Assembly (NCBI GenBank): GCA_964019135.1
Contig: OZ025257.1
Coordinates: 24,598,352 to 24,662,351 of the forward strand
DNA from: Arenicola marina
Taxonomy: Eukaryota; Annelida; Polychaeta; Arenicolidae
Direction of reading: 5' to 3'
DNA length: 64,000 bases
The position numbers were made by a program, and so were the translations under genes. Of the stretch, positions 33,234 to 46,800 are shown one piece after another. Below the pieces are notes generated by a model that saw nothing but the letters and a program-made list of their open reading frames with translations, was not told where the DNA came from and ran no database searches. Numbering within the stretch: position 1 is the stretch's first letter; each line of letters begins with the position of its first letter.

Positions 33234-33236
33234 ATT

Positions 33237-33757
33237 GTTCACACGTTAACAGTCACGACAACTCCTGCTGCAGTAAATGCCATACCTGCGTGAGTGGAAG
33301 TTAGCCAATGGGTAGCTGTGGTGGAACGACCGCAGTGTGGTGGCGAGAAAAAGGCGGACCAAGTTGGTTAGTTGATAAGTTGTGAAAAACAAAGGTGATG
33401 TGAGGGATCGACCAGTGTATTGCGAGCCTAAAAGCCTGCAAAAGAAAAGTTTGGAATAGACCGCTGGAATAGACCGATCTATACCCCGACACAAAGCCCC
33501 ACCCACGCTTGAGTACTTTTTCCTTAATCGTCAGTATGAAATTGATAATCATAGCTCACTGATGACAAGTGAGAAGTACTCATCTCTGAAATTGACATAA
33601 AAGTGACATGCTGCTTTGTTTGTAAGACTGGTTTGTCCGACATAACGCACGTGGAAAATCTTTTTCAACCACATGATTGGATAAAATCAACAGTGACGTC
33701 AGTGAATGACTGACAGCCTGGTTCGGTCTATTCTGGTCATTTTTGTGAGATGCTTAA
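33237..33757. repeat. Flanking block X, copy 4
   Basis: Near-identical to 6340-6860. Confidence 0.75.
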
Positions 33758-33763
33758 CTACAG

Positions 33764-36590
33764 CGACGTAATGTCTGTGCTTGATTTTGGCCCTTCAACT
33801 AGTTAACCCCATAACTGCGCATGGTGTCATCAATGTTGTTAGTGGGTCGGAGTTTAATCTCGGTGTTGTAAATTGCAACAGAAAACAGCTTAGATCCAAG
33901 TGATCTTATTGGGTATGCAGGCCAGTGCTGGAGTAAGTGAGTTGTTGCATGTCTCTGTGTACTTATGCAAACTAAAATGTTCAATGTAATGACGGAAATG
34001 GGCAGGGACACGTCATGACCTGTTATCAGGTTATTTCGTGTTGTATGAATTCACTTACAAACTACACATAGGACCGCACTTCTTATTGGGCTAAGTTTGA
34101 CCTACTCTACGATTGGGACGGGCAATGGGCGACACGTGTGCCTACGGTTAACACAATACAGTTGTTGCTGTAAGCGAGCTGATAGACCACCAGCTCAGCT
34201 CAATCGGGGTAAATAATTGATTAATGTTAGTTCGTGAATTCACCCAAAAAGTGGATTCTTTCTTAATTCAGAAAATCCACTTTTTGGATCACTATCTATG
34301 TATTTTGAACCCGATATTCGTTCTACAAATCTTTCAATTAGCCTTCTTCCACTTAATCTATTTCCGTAGCCTAAGTGGATGACAGGGCCCGTATTCTGTA
34401 TTCATCTTAAGTCTAAAATTTTGGCCCAAACTTACTTTTGGTCCAAATTTTATCTAACATTGCAAATGCCTATTCTGCATACAGCCATCATCTCACTTAA
34501 GAACAATTAAAAACTCAAATTTGGGCCGTATTCATAATATCCTCGTAAGTTACGCACGAAAGTACATTTTCATCTTAGCCTCACCAGGTCGTTGTGGTGG
34601 TGCTTAAGAAATCCTCTTCAACATAATTGTAGCCCTTTCTTAATTCAGAAAATATACTTCTTGGGTGACTACTTATGGATTGTGAACCAGATAATCGCTC
34701 GACAAATTTTCCACTTAGCGCTAAGTCTAGTGGCGTAGCCTAAGTGGCGATTATGAATACGGCCCAAGATAACTTAAAGGTGACTTTAAGTTATGATATT
34801 TGACAAGATGGACCACATGCATATTGGCGTCGCAGTAGCAGGCATGATGCGAGATTTGACATTGAGAGGCGCACCAATCAGATTGAACCCGCCTGAACCC
34901 GCTTGAAATAGGGGGGCAAAAAAGAAACATTCGTGAGAAATATATTTAGATCGCGCTCCTTTAGCAGGGGCGGATGTATGAATTTGGAAACGGAGTAGGG
35001 CGAGACTTCCGCTCTCTAAAAACTTGCGACCGAGGGGGGGGGGGGGGGTACACCTCAGATGGTTTTAAATGGGCATTCTTCCGCCATAAGCAATAATGGT
35101 CAGTGTAAATTTCGTCTTGAACACCTATTTGCTTGAGGGGGTGAGTTAAAGCCCCCCCCCCCACATTCAGGATCCGCCACTTGGTTGCACCTACAACATG
35201 TCACTTTGCGCAGCCCGACTTATAGTTGCCAAGGGGAGGGGGGGGCGGCGTTCCAACCCCCCTAACATCCCACCTGTCGCTAGATCCGCCCCTGATTCGG
35301 CCTATGCTCTTGTGCCAGAATTTGATCGCACCGTTTGGACGGCAATATGCGCGCAGTCGGTGAGGCTGTACCCACGGGCGGATCCAAGGAGTGGGGGGGG
35401 GGGGTCCTGGGGGTCCCCTTCCCTCTTTTTGAGGAAGAGTGCCATTTATTAATGTATAATGTGAAGCGTCGACCCCCAACCCCCCGGTCAACCCCCTGTC
35501 AAAATATTTGAAATGGTGGAGCCCCACCCCGGTTCTAATTATTTTCAGAGCCCCATCCCCCTCCCTGCTCCATCGGTCCAGTGGACGCCTCCATTTATAA
35601 ATTGCTGCTACCCGTGGTCACCTTGACATGGGCTGCTCAACGCTACCTGGCGACGTTAATAAACTCTTTCCGTTTGTCTACTTCTGTCACCGGAGGATGA
35701 CACTCAACTTCTGTCTAGTTCGGTTTCCTCTGCCTCTCCTTCTGTTATTACATCCGGACATAATCCACTGATTGTGACAATTGTCGTCTGCTAAAGTAGA
35801 TTATTACCTTCATTGAACAGTTCCAAAATAAAGCGTCATTATCCGGTAGCCGTGAGATGGCAGCACAACTCAAGGTCTCACTTAGTCGCGAAGCGATGCG
35901 CTTCCGAGAATGAGTTGCGGACTTAGCCCGCTGATAAAAATTCAGCTGAGATGCGCCTTAAGTTGTTTATAGAGCAGCATTAAGTTTTAAATCTCAGCTT
36001 AACCAGAAAATTAAAATAACGTCTAAAACTTAAGCCCAGATGCTGATGTTGAGAGGCGAGGCTCCTGTCTGGGTCCCCGTACGTTGTTTTGTCCAGTTGC
36101 TTTGTACTGGCCTTAAAGAGTTCTTCATCGATCAGGCTCGTTGTATTGTCACCCACAGCGGAATATTACTGGGTTAATTACCTTTAATTATGAACCAAAT
36201 ATATGTAATTATATAGACCATAACATTGTTCTGTTGCATTCCAGAATACGCATTAAAACCAGCCAAATACCATAGATATTAGGCTGCAACCATAAGTATT
36301 GGGCGCTAGCAAAGTTCATAATGCGACCTTTCAGTCGCCTTAATGTTTTCGTGCCTCTCATGGTTCGCTTTTGACCGTGTTCGGAAGTTGATCACACTGG
36401 TGATGTGGTGGCTTTACCAAGAGTCGAACCCGGCACGCCGGGGCCGCTCTGGGGCGTTTATGTCCCACTGCAGTGACTCCAAAGTGTCAACATTACTCTC
36501 CTCTCCCTCTCTTTATCACACTCATCCCCCACCCCACCACCACTCCCTCACCCCCCAACCCCTCTGTTGTCCCACTACCCTCCACCTCCT
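33764..36590. repeat. Triplicated 2.8-kb block, copy 3
   Basis: Matches 6868-9690. Nested inverted-repeat elements are at about 34230-34765 and 'ggcggatc' elements at about 34965-35600. No gene. Confidence 0.85.
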
Positions 36591-36715
36591 CTATTGTCCC
36601 TCTACCTTCCAGCCCTCTCTTGTCCTTTTCTCCACCGCCCTTCTCACCCCACCTCTCATACCGACTGTATACTTACATGTTTGTCAGTGACTATAGGGCC
36701 CCAGAGGGGCTTTTT

Positions 36716-36905
36716 CGACACGGCGACACGGACGATTTTTAAAATCGACAACGCGACATTGGGGCTGTCTTAGAATCGACATGCGACATAAGACTTAGCG
36801 ACACGCGACATAGAACTTTTCTTAAAATCGACACGCGACATGAACCTTTTCTTAAAATCGACACGCAGCATGGACCTTTTCTTAAAATCGACACGCGACA
36901 TGGCT
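36716..36905. repeat. 30-bp tandem repeat with 'aaaatcgacacgcgacat' core
   Basis: About six units. The right-hand ones ('ttttcttaaaatcgacacg') are well kept and the left-hand ones are degenerate. It follows the end of the segmental duplicate. Confidence 0.85.
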
Positions 36906-37029
36906 ACCCCCCCTCAGGGGCCCTACTATGATCGGGGCGGGGTGGAGGAGGGGGGGGGGGCAGTCAGAGGGGCTCTAAACTTAATACATATAATCCTTCA
37001 AAATTTACATGGGAAAGTCTCTACCTATT

Positions 37030-38080
37030 TGTTTCTTCAACTCGACAATGAGACCCCGGCTAGAGGATCCACCGGAGTGCTAGAGGTGTGTGTGTCGCAG
37101 AGAGGGGGGGGGGTGTCCCTAGGTGCACCGGAGTGCTAGAGGTGTGTGTGTGGCAGAGGGGCCGGGGGGGGGGGGTAGTGTCCCTAGGTGCACCGGAGTG
37201 CTGGAGGTGTATGTGTGGCAGAGGGGGGGGGGGAGGTTGTCCATAGGTGCACCGGAGTGCTGGAGGTGTATGTGTGGCAGAGGGGGGGGGGGGGTAGTGT
37301 CCCTAGGTGCACCGGAGTGCTAGAGGTGTGTGTGTGGCAGAGGGTGGGGGGGGGTAGTGTCCCTAGGTGCACCGGAGTGCTGGAGGTGTATGTGTGGCAG
37401 AGGGGGGGGGGGGTAGTGTCCCTAGCTGCACCGGAGTGCTAGAGGTGTTTGTGTGGCAGAGGGAGGGGGGGAGGGGGTGACCCTAGGTGCACCGGAGTGC
37501 TGGAGGTGTATGTGTGGCAGAGGGGGGGGGGGGTAGTGTCCCTAGGTGCACCGGAGTGCTGGAGGTGTGTGTGTGGCAGAGGGTGGGGGGAGTAGTGTCC
37601 CTAGGTGCACCGGAGTGTTAGAGGTGTATGTGTGGCAAAGGGGGGGCGGGTAGTGTCCCTAGGTGCACCGGGGTCCTAGAGGTGTGGGTGTGGGGTGGGC
37701 GGGGGGGGGGTGTCCCTAGGTGCCCCGGAATCCTACACGTGTGTGTCTGTGTGTGTGAGAGTGGGGGTCCCGGGGTGCACCGGGACCATAGAGGTACGTG
37801 TGTGTGTGAGGGGGGGGGGGTATTTCTAGGTGCACTGAGGTCCTAGGTGTGTGTGTGGTGGAGTGGGGTGTCCCTAGGTGCACCGGGGTCCTAGAGATGT
37901 GTGTGTGTGGGTGGGTGTCCCTACGTGCATCGAAGTTCTAAAGGTGTATGGGGGGGGGGGGGGCTAGAGGTGTGTGTGTGGAGGGGGGGGGTGTTCCTTG
38001 GTGTTCTGGGGTTTTTGAGGAGTGTGTGTGGGTGGGGGGGGGGGGTGGGGGGCTGGGGGCGGTGTCCCTACGTGCACCGC
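37030..38080. repeat. G-run minisatellite, long array
   Basis: Units of about 60 bases: 'gcaccggagtgctagaggtg', a short GT stretch, 'ggcagag', a run of 8-13 G, then 'tgtccctaggt'. The left part is regular and the right part is degenerate. Same family as 9691-9986 and 12800-13112. G runs are all on the plus strand. Gly/Val-rich open frames across it are artefacts. Confidence 0.92.
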
Positions 38081-38469
38081 ACCGCGTATGCGGCCCGTGG
38101 TCATATATATATACACTATGTCAGCGGTCTCTAGAATATTTCTAGATACTAGGTTAACATTTCCTCTACATAAAATCGAAAGGGAGTCGAGGTTGATAGA
38201 TCTCACAGTGTCCGTTCACCGCCCCCCCCCCCCCCCCGCCCAACCTAGCCGCCCCCGGTCTTGATTGTATGAGAGGTCGCTCGCTGTTACTGGTGTGCGT
38301 TCCTTTTCGCGGACCGGTGCCATTTTGGTGTCAAGAATACAAAAACTGTTTATCATGAAAAGCAGTATTTTATTGGACATGATACGATGTGGATGTATGG
38401 CTCCAACGTTACAATCTATCATAACACTATCCATGCGTTGCATATAATCGAGGCATAACGATGCTGGAA

Positions 38470-38748
38470 ACAAGATGGCGAACGTTAACAATTGGGGTTC
38501 GACTGAAGAGGACAAAATTCACTTCACCGGCTACGGTCTGTATTCTGAGAGGATCAGCACTTTCATTTTGGCACCGAATGCACTCCGAAAACACACACGG
38601 AACAGCGCATGGTGATGTCTTGTCAAGCATTCACCTATGGTTAACACGTACTGACAACTGTCTGCCCTCTACCGATGGGCTTTAAGTTACTCGACCAGTA
38701 GAGGGCAGCACCGCACGGTATCGATTCCCCAATTATTCGCCATCTTGT
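38470..38748. mobile_element. MITE-like element, about 280 bp, with inner palindrome
   Basis: The left end 'acaagatggcgaa' with 'aattgggg' is inverted at the right end as 'ttcgccatcttgt' with 'ccccaatt'. Inside, 'ctgccctctac' at 38662 pairs with 'gtagagggcag' at 38698. No transposase; target duplication not resolved. Confidence 0.65.
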
Positions 38749-38759
38749 GGATCTGACTG

Positions 38760-40200
38760 AAGCACTGCGAACAAGATCGGTATGACCTCACACGTTGTAA
38801 AATAAGAGAAAAAATACTAAAATACTTATAAACCACATGGAAGTCTATTTTTGAAAATCGTCTGATCATCAAAGCGGCATGGAGTTATGATACATTGTTG
38901 ACATATGTTACGTACCGGTAATTTTTACCCCACTTTTCAAATTGCCTACAATTAACAGACATCGCTTATCACCATTTTGCGACCACTATCTCAAGTGGTG
39001 CATGTGTGGATCAAGGATTTTGAAAAAATAGGGAGCACTTTAAAACTTAAGCGGCGGGGGGGTGGGGGCATTTTGTTTTGGACTAACAGGGGTTCCACAA
39101 TATATTAACTGGGATCCAGTATGAAATAAGGAAGAGTTCGCGGGGGGGGGGGAGGGGGGGGGGTGTGCACATCATATATTGCATACACTTACAATTAAAA
39201 TGGCATCTTGGCTCTGAAAACGAGGGTCCTGACCAATTACACCCCACCGCTTGCCTGGATCCGCGCCTGCGCAATAATTGATACTCGAGATATTTGGATA
39301 GTAGCCTTCGAACTTACGGCTGTCATCGCAACAACATGCGTCTTAATTATTTGATAATACCATTTTGTGATACAACGTAGATACATGCGTCATATGTCAA
39401 GAGATAATTGATAGGTGTTGATAATTGTTTTTTTTCCATTTGCTTCCATAGCCGTACAGTTAGTCTTGATATACCATTGGGCCGTTTTAGCACATGTTTT
39501 GCACCCATAACAAAATATTGTCTCACCACGATATAGTTCTTCCGTAACTTAAAAATCGTCCATGCAAATTTATCCAATCATCCGGATATGGTAAACCGGC
39601 GGAATAAGACGAGGTTTCCACAGCAAACCTAACAGTCGAAATTTATAGTAAATGCGCCAATTTGTTGCTCCGTAACAATGCTAAACTTGTCTCCAGTTTC
39701 TCCCTAAATTGGCTGCACTGACGGAGATGTACAATATATATGGTATATAGATATATATTCAAATATGCGTCATAATATGGCTAGTCTCCATATGGTGTAT
39801 ACATTAGGTGTTACTAAAAGTAACCCCTACATCAAGTTTCCTCTGATAAATGATTTCCATCTTTAACAGCGATATGACATAGGTCATTATGGTGCGGGGA
39901 AGTGCGACTTTCTTACGTGCTGAGGGCGTAGCCGCCGTATTTGGCCCTATGACTTGCAGGTAAGGTTGATACTACAAACATGTATTTTGGAGTTGGCACA
40001 ATATGAGGCATTATATCCAGCATTAAACATTTAAATGTTATTCAAGTCGGGAAACTTGCTGTATGAGCAGCTTTAACATATGCAGAGTCAAGTCGTATAT
40101 ATGCACATATGTATCATCAAGAAAATGTGGTTATTAGGAATACGTAGCTAACGAGAACAAATCGGAAACGTAGGGATCTTGAAAGCACACCGATAACATA
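38760..40200. other. Intergenic sequence with a 'ggcggatc'-type element
   Basis: No gene recognised. At 39008-39273 the sequence 'gtgtggatcaagga' ... 'ctggatccgcgcctgc' encloses long G runs and fits the dispersed 'ggcggatc' family. The rest is AT-rich unique sequence. Confidence 0.45.
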
Positions 40201-40204
40201 ACAT

Positions 40205-40385
40205 AACGCTAACGATAGGATAGTTGGCGAAAACACCAAACTATCGCTAACACATATTAAATTATCGGTAACACAGTAAATTATCGCTAACACACATGAA
40301 ATTATCGATAACACATATGAAATTATCGATAACACATATTAGATTATCGATAACACACACCAAATTATCGCACACACATAATTGT
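40205..40385. repeat. 21-bp tandem repeat, 'aaattatcgataacacat'
   Basis: About eight imperfect units. The middle ones carry the palindrome 'ttatcgataa', and outer ones read 'ttatcgctaac' or 'ttatcggtaac'. Confidence 0.85.
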
Positions 40386-40699
40386 GAAACAAGGGCACAG
40401 TTTTTACAGCTTCATCGTCCATCCGGAGATAATGTTTCTATGACCTTACGAGTTTTGCTTCCGTTTACCACGGCTGCCCAGGTACATATTGGTCTGCGAC
40501 TTATACTTTAATGCCCAATAGAAATAATATTCTAAAAGGCCAAAAATGCTTATCTTCTGGGACTTGTCACTTAATATGAACGGATGCACCAGACCAGATC
40601 AAAGCCAGGGCCGACAACACTGCCATCAGTCCAAAAACGCATCCTGAGACCACTGGCCTTCCACTTCATCTGAAAAGATATTTGAGACTGAATTGGTTA

Positions 40700-40925
40700 C
40701 AGGCGCGGACCCAGGAATCCGTCTATGGTTGAGAGGGGGCAGGAGGGAGGGGCGAGGGGGGAGCGTGGGAACGTAGTTCCGAAAATTTTGCCAGCCACCG
40801 CGCAAGCTAGGGAAAATCTTGTGACCGGGACGGGGTGACGCTTCATCAAAGGGGCGGGGGATGGGGGTCGGGGGGGGGGGGGGGGTCGGTTGACTATACA
40901 GAGTATTATTAGATCCGCCACTGTG
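40700..40925. mobile_element. 'ggcggatc'-type element
   Basis: The left boundary 'caggcgcggacccagg' and right boundary 'agatccgccactg' are imperfect inverted repeats around G-rich sequence. Confidence 0.5.
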
Positions 40926-40984
40926 TTATTAGTAAGCCTGAGCTACTTTTTTACGATTTTTATTTATCCAACGATGGTCCCTGG

Positions 40985-43900
40985 TTCATTTCTGGATCCA
41001 ATCATTGGTCCACCCCTGGATCCACCCTGATCCACTCCTTGGTGTACTCCTGGATCCCTGGTCCACTCCTTGGTCCAATCCTGGATCCCTGGTCTACTCC
41101 TTGGTCCAGTCCTAGATCCCTGGTCCACTCCTTGATCCAATCCTGGATCCCTGGTCTACTCCTTGGTCCAATCCTGGATCGATGGTGTGCTCCTTGGTCC
41201 ACTCCTGGATCCCTGGTCCACTCATTGATACAATCCTGGATCCCTGGTCTACTCCTTGGTCCAATCCTGGATCCCTGGTTCACTGCTTTGTCCAATCCTG
41301 GATCCCTGGTTCACTCTTTGGTCCACTCCTGGATCCCTGGTCTACTCCTTGGTCCAATCCTGGATCCCTGGTCCACTCCTCGGTCCAATCCTGGATCCCT
41401 GGTCCACTCCTTGGTCCAATCCTAGATCCCTGGTCCAATCCTGGATCCCTGGTCCACTCCTTGGTCTAATCCTGGATCCCTGGTCAACTCCTTGGTCCAC
41501 TCCTGTATCCCTGGTCCAATCCTGGATCCCTGGTCCACTCCTCGGTCCAATCCTGGATCCCTGGTCCACTCCTTGGTCCACTCCTGAATCCCCGGTCTAC
41601 TCCTTGGTCCAATTCTGGATGCCCGGTCAACGCCTTGGTCCACTCCTGGATCCCTAGTCCACTCATTGGTCCAATCCTGGATCCCTGGTCCACTCATCGG
41701 TCCAACCCTGAATCCCTGGTTCACTCATTGGTCCACTTCTGGATCCCTGGTTTACTCCTTGGTCCAATCCTGGATCCTGGTCTACTCCTTGGTCCAATTC
41801 TGGATCCCTGGTCTACTCCTCGGTCCAATCCTGGATCCCTGGTCCACCCATTGGTCCACTCCTGAATCCCCGGTCTACTCCTTGGTCCAATTCTGGATGC
41901 CCGGTCAACGCCTTGGTCCACTCCTGGATCCCTAGTCCACTCATTGGTCCAATCCTGGATCCCTGGTCCACTCATCGGTCCAACCCTGAATCCCTGGTTC
42001 ACTCATTGGTCCACTTCTGGATCCCTGGTTTACTCCTTGGTCCAATCCTGGATCCTGGTCCACTCCTTGGTCCAATTCTGGATCCCTGGTCTACTCCTCG
42101 GTCCAATCCTGGATCCCTGGTCCACCCATTGGCCCACTTCTGGATCCCTGGTCCATTCCTTGGTCCACTTCTGGATCCCTGGTTCACTCCTTGGTCCAAT
42201 CCTGGATCCCTGGTCCACTCCTTGGTCCAATCCTGGATCCTGGTCCACTCCTTTGTCCAATCCTAGATACCTGGTCCACTCCTTAGTCCACTTCTGGATC
42301 CCTGGTCCACTCCTCGGTCCAATCTTGGATCCCTGGTCCACCCATTGGCCCACTTCTAGATCCCTGGTCCATTCCTTGGTCCACTTCTGGATCCCTGGTC
42401 CACTCCTTGGTCCAATCCTGGATCCCTGGTCCACTCCTTGGTCCAATCCTGGATCCTGGTCCACTCTTCGGTCCCCTCTTGGATCCCTGATCTACTCCTT
42501 GGTTCAATCCTGGATCCCTGGTCCTCTCCTTGGTCCACTTCTGAATCCCCGGTCAACTCCTTGGTCCACTCCGGGATCCCTGTTCCACTGCTTGGTCCAA
42601 TCCTGGATCCCTGGTCAACTCCTTGGTCCAATTCTGGATCCCTGGTCCACTCCTTGGTCCCTTCCTGGATCCCTGGTCCACTCCTTGGCCCAATCCCGGA
42701 TCCCTGGTCCACTCCTTGGTCCGATCCTGGATCCCCGGTCCACTTCTTGGTCCACTTCTGGATGCCGGTCAACTCCTTGGTCCACTCCTGGATCCCTAGT
42801 CCACTTATTGGTCTAATCCTGGATCCCTGGTCCAATCCTAGATCCCTGGTTCACTCATTGGTCCACTTCTGGATCCTGGTTAATTCCTTGGTCCAATTCT
42901 GAATCCCTGGTCCATTCCTTTGTCCAATTCTGGATCCTTGGTCTACTCCTTGGTCCAATCCTGGATCCTGGTCCACTCTTCGGTCCAATCTTGGATCCTT
43001 GATCTACTCCTCGGTCCACTCCAGAATCCCTGGTCCACTCCATGGTCCAATCTTGGCTCCCTGATCAACTCCTTGGTCCACTCCTGGATCTTGGTTCACT
43101 CCTTGGTCCACTTCTGGATCCCTGGTCCACTCTTTGTCCCACTTCTGGATCTCTGGTCCACTCCTAGGTCCACTTCTGGATCCCTGGTCCACTCTTGGTC
43201 CTATCCTGGGTCCCTGGTCCACTCCTTGGTCCAATCCTTGATCCTGTCTACTCCTCGGTCCAATCTTGGATCCCTGATCTAATGCTTGGTCCACTCCAGA
43301 ATCCATGGTCCACTCCATGGTCCAATCTTGGCTCCCTGATCAACTCCTTGGTCCACTCCTTGGTCAAATATTGGATCCTGGTCCACTCCTTGGTCCACTC
43401 CTGGATCCCTGGTCCACTCCTTGTTCCAATCCTGGATCCCTGTCCATTCCTTGGTCCAATCCTGGAACCTGGTCCACTCCTCGGTCCAATCCTGGATCCC
43501 TGGTCAACTCTTTGGTCCACTCCTGGATCCCTGGTCCACTCCTTGGTCCACTTCTGGATCCCTGGCTTACTCCTTGGTCCAGCTCTAGATCCCTGATCCT
43601 CTCTTTGTGTCCAATTCTGGATTCCCGGTCCACTCCTTGGTCCAATCCTGGATCCCTGGTCCACTCCTCCTTGGTCCAATCCCGGATCCCTGGTCCACTC
43701 CCCGTTGGTCCAATCTTGGATCCCTGATCCACTCCTTGGTCAACTCCAAAATCCCTGGTCTACTCTATGGTCCAATCTTGGCTCCCTGATCAACTCCTTG
43801 GTCCACTCCTAGATCCTGGTCCACTCCTTGGTCCAATATTGGATCCCTGGTCCACTTCTTGGTTCAATTCTGGATCCCTGGTCCACTCCTTTGTCCAATT

Positions 43901-46800
43901 CCGGATCCTTGGTCCACTCCTTGGTCCGATCCTGGATCACTGTCCACTCCTTGGTCCAATCTTGGATCCCTGATCCACTCCTTGGTCCAATCTTGGATCC
44001 CTGGTCCACTCCTTGGTCCACTCCAGAATCCCTGTCCACTCCATGGTCGAATCTTGGCTCCCTGGTCCACTCCTTGGTCCAATCCTGGATCCTGGTCCAC
44101 TCCTTGGTCCAATCCTGGATCCCTGTCAACTCCTTGGTCCACTCCTGGATCCCTGGTCCACTCCTTGGTCCCATCCTGGATCCCTGTCCACTCCTGGGTC
44201 CCCCTCCTGGATCCCTGGTCCACTCCTTTGTCCAATCCGGATCCTTGGTCCACTCCTTGGTCCAATCCTGGATCCCTGATCCACTCATTGGTCCACTCCT
44301 GGATCCTCGGTCAACTCTTTGGTCCCCTCCTGGATCCTGGTCCACTCCTTGGTCCACTCCTGGATCCCTGGTCAACTGCTTGGTCCACTCCTGGATCCCT
44401 GGTCTAATCCTTGGTCCACTTCTGGATCCCTGGTCAACTCCTTGGTCCACTCCTGGATCCCTGGTGAACTCCTTGGTCCACTCCTGGATCCCTGGTCCAC
44501 TCCTTGGTTCACTTCTGGATCCCTGATTTACTGCTTGGTCCAATCCTGGATCCTGGTCCACTCCTTGGTCAATTTTGGATTCCCGGTCAACTCCTTTGTC
44601 CAATTCTGGATCCTTGGTCCACTCGTTGGTCCAATCCTGGATCCCTGGTCCACTCCTTGGTCCCATCCTGGATGCCTGGTCCACTCCTTGGTCCAATTCG
44701 GACCCCTGGTGAACTCCTTGGTCCCCTCCTGGATCCCTGGTCCACTCCTTTGTCCAATTCTGGATCCTTGGTCCACTCCTTGGTCCAATACTAGACCCCT
44801 GGTCCACTCCTTGGTCCAATCCTGGATCCCTGGTCCACTCCTTGGTCCAATCCTGGATCCTGGTCCACTCCTTGCTCCAATCCTGGATCCCTGGTCAACT
44901 CCTTGGTCCACTCTTGGATCCCTGGTCCACTCCTTGGTCCCATCCTGGATCCCTGGTCCACTCCTGGGTCCCCTCCTGGATCCATGGTCCACTCCTTTGT
45001 CCAATTCTGGATCCTTGGTTCACTCATTGGTCCACTCCTGGATCTTTGGTCAACTCGTTGGTCCCCTCCTGGATCCTGGTCAACTCCTTGGTCCAATTCT
45101 GGATCCCTGGTCCACTCCTTGGTCCAATTCTGGATCCCTGGTCAACTCCATGGTCCACTCCTGGATCCCTGTTCAACTGCTTGGTCCACTCCTGGATCCC
45201 TGGTCCAATCCTTGGTCCACTTCTGGATCCCTGGTTTACTCTTTGGTCCAATCCTGGATCCTGGTCCACTCCTTGGTCCAATTCTGGATCCCTGGTCTAC
45301 TCCTCTGTCCAATTCTGGATCCCTGGTCCACTCCTTTGTCCAATCCTGGATCCCTGGTCCACTCCTTGGTCCAATCCTGGATCCTGGTCCACTCCTCAGT
45401 CCATTCTTGGATCCCTGATCTACTTTTTGGTCCACTCCAGAATCCCTGGTCCACTCCATGGTCCAATCTTGGCTGCCTGATCAACTCCAAGGTCCACTCC
45501 TGGATCCTGGTCCACTCCTTGGTCCACTTCTGGATCCCCGGTCCACTCCTTGGTCCACTTCTGGATCCCTGGTCTACTCCTTGGTCCAATCCTGGATCCC
45601 TGGTCCACTCCTGGATCCCTGGTCCGCTCCTTGGTCCAATCCTGGATCCCTGATCTACTCCTTGGTCCACTCCAGAATCCATGGTTTACTCCATGGTCCA
45701 ATCTTGGCTCCCTGATCAACTCCTTGGTCCAATCCTGGATCCCTGGTCCACTCCTGGATCTCTGGTCCGCTCCTTGGTCCAATCCTGGATCCCTGATCTA
45801 CTCCTTGGTCCACTCCAGAATCCCTGATCTACTCCTTGGTCCACTCCAGAATCCCTGGTCCACTCCATTGTCCAATCTTGGCTCCCTGATCAACTCCTTG
45901 GTCCAATCCTGGATCCCTGGTCCACTCTTTGGTCCAATCCTGGATCCTGGTCCACTCCTTGGTCCAAACTTGGATCCCTGATTTTCTCCTTGATCCACTC
46001 CAGAATCCCTGGTCCACTCCATGGTCCAATCTTGGCTCCCTGATCAACTCCTTGGTCCACTCCTGGATCCTGATCCACTCCTTGGTCCACTTCTGGATCC
46101 CCGGTCCACTCCTTGGTCCACTTCTTGATCCTTGGTCTACTCCTTGGTCCACTTCTGGATCCCTGGTCCACTCCTTGGTCTAATCCTGGATCCCTGGTCC
46201 ACTCCTTGTTCCAATCCTGGATCCTGGTCCATACTTGGATCCCTGATCTACTCCTTGGTCCACTCCAGATTCCCTGGTCTACCCCATGGTCCAATCTTGG
46301 CTCCCTGATCAACTCCTTGGTCCACTCCTTGATCCTGGTCCACTCCTTGGTCCACTTCTGGATCCCCGGTCCACTCCTTGGTCCACTTCTGGATCCCTGG
46401 TCCACTCCTTGGTCCACTTCTGGATCCCTGGTTCACTCCTTGGTCCAATCCTGGATCCCTGGTCCATTCCTTAGTTCAATCCTTGATCCTGGTCCACTCC
46501 TCGGTTCAATCTTGGATCCCTGATCTACTCCTTGGTCCACTCCAGAATCCCTGGTCCACTCCATGGTCCAATCTTGGCTCCCTGATCAACTCCTTGGTCC
46601 ACTCCTGGATCCTGGTCCACTCCTTGGTCCACTTCTGGATCCCTGGTCCACTCCTTGGACCACTTCTGGATCCCTGGTCCACTCCTTGGTCCAATCCTGG
46701 ATCCCTGGTCCACTCCTTGGTCCAATCCTGGATCCTGATCCACTCCTTGGTCCCTTCCTGGATCCCTGGTCTACTCCTTGGTCTACTCCTAAATCGCTGT
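40985..46800. repeat. 5.8-kb minisatellite of 31-bp units
   Basis: Units combine 'ggatccctggtccactcc' and 'ttggtccaatcct'. 31 is not a multiple of three, so open frames pass through all three phases and give long Trp/Pro/Ser-rich or Asp/Gly/Pro-rich false proteins on both strands. Higher-order structure: about 278 bases near 41580-41860 recur directly at 41860-42140. A compound unit containing 'ccagaatccctggtccac' and 'cttggctccctgatcaac' recurs near 43025, 43290, 43750, 44025, 45435, 45670, 45850, 46005, 46265 and 46545. Confidence 0.96.

Larger units (their letters stand above)
27240..36590. repeat. Segmental duplication, copy B (partner 1-9690)
   Basis: Same order and near-identical sequence as copy A. 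Notable differences are a missing stretch of about 200 bases after 30957, an exon 3 that keeps 15 bases lost in copy A, longer homopolymers near 32040 and 32280, and a shorter minisatellite. Confidence 0.93.

Noticed and set aside
37123-38145. Gly/Val/Cys-rich frames in the G-run array
   Set aside because: Low-complexity translation of a minisatellite.
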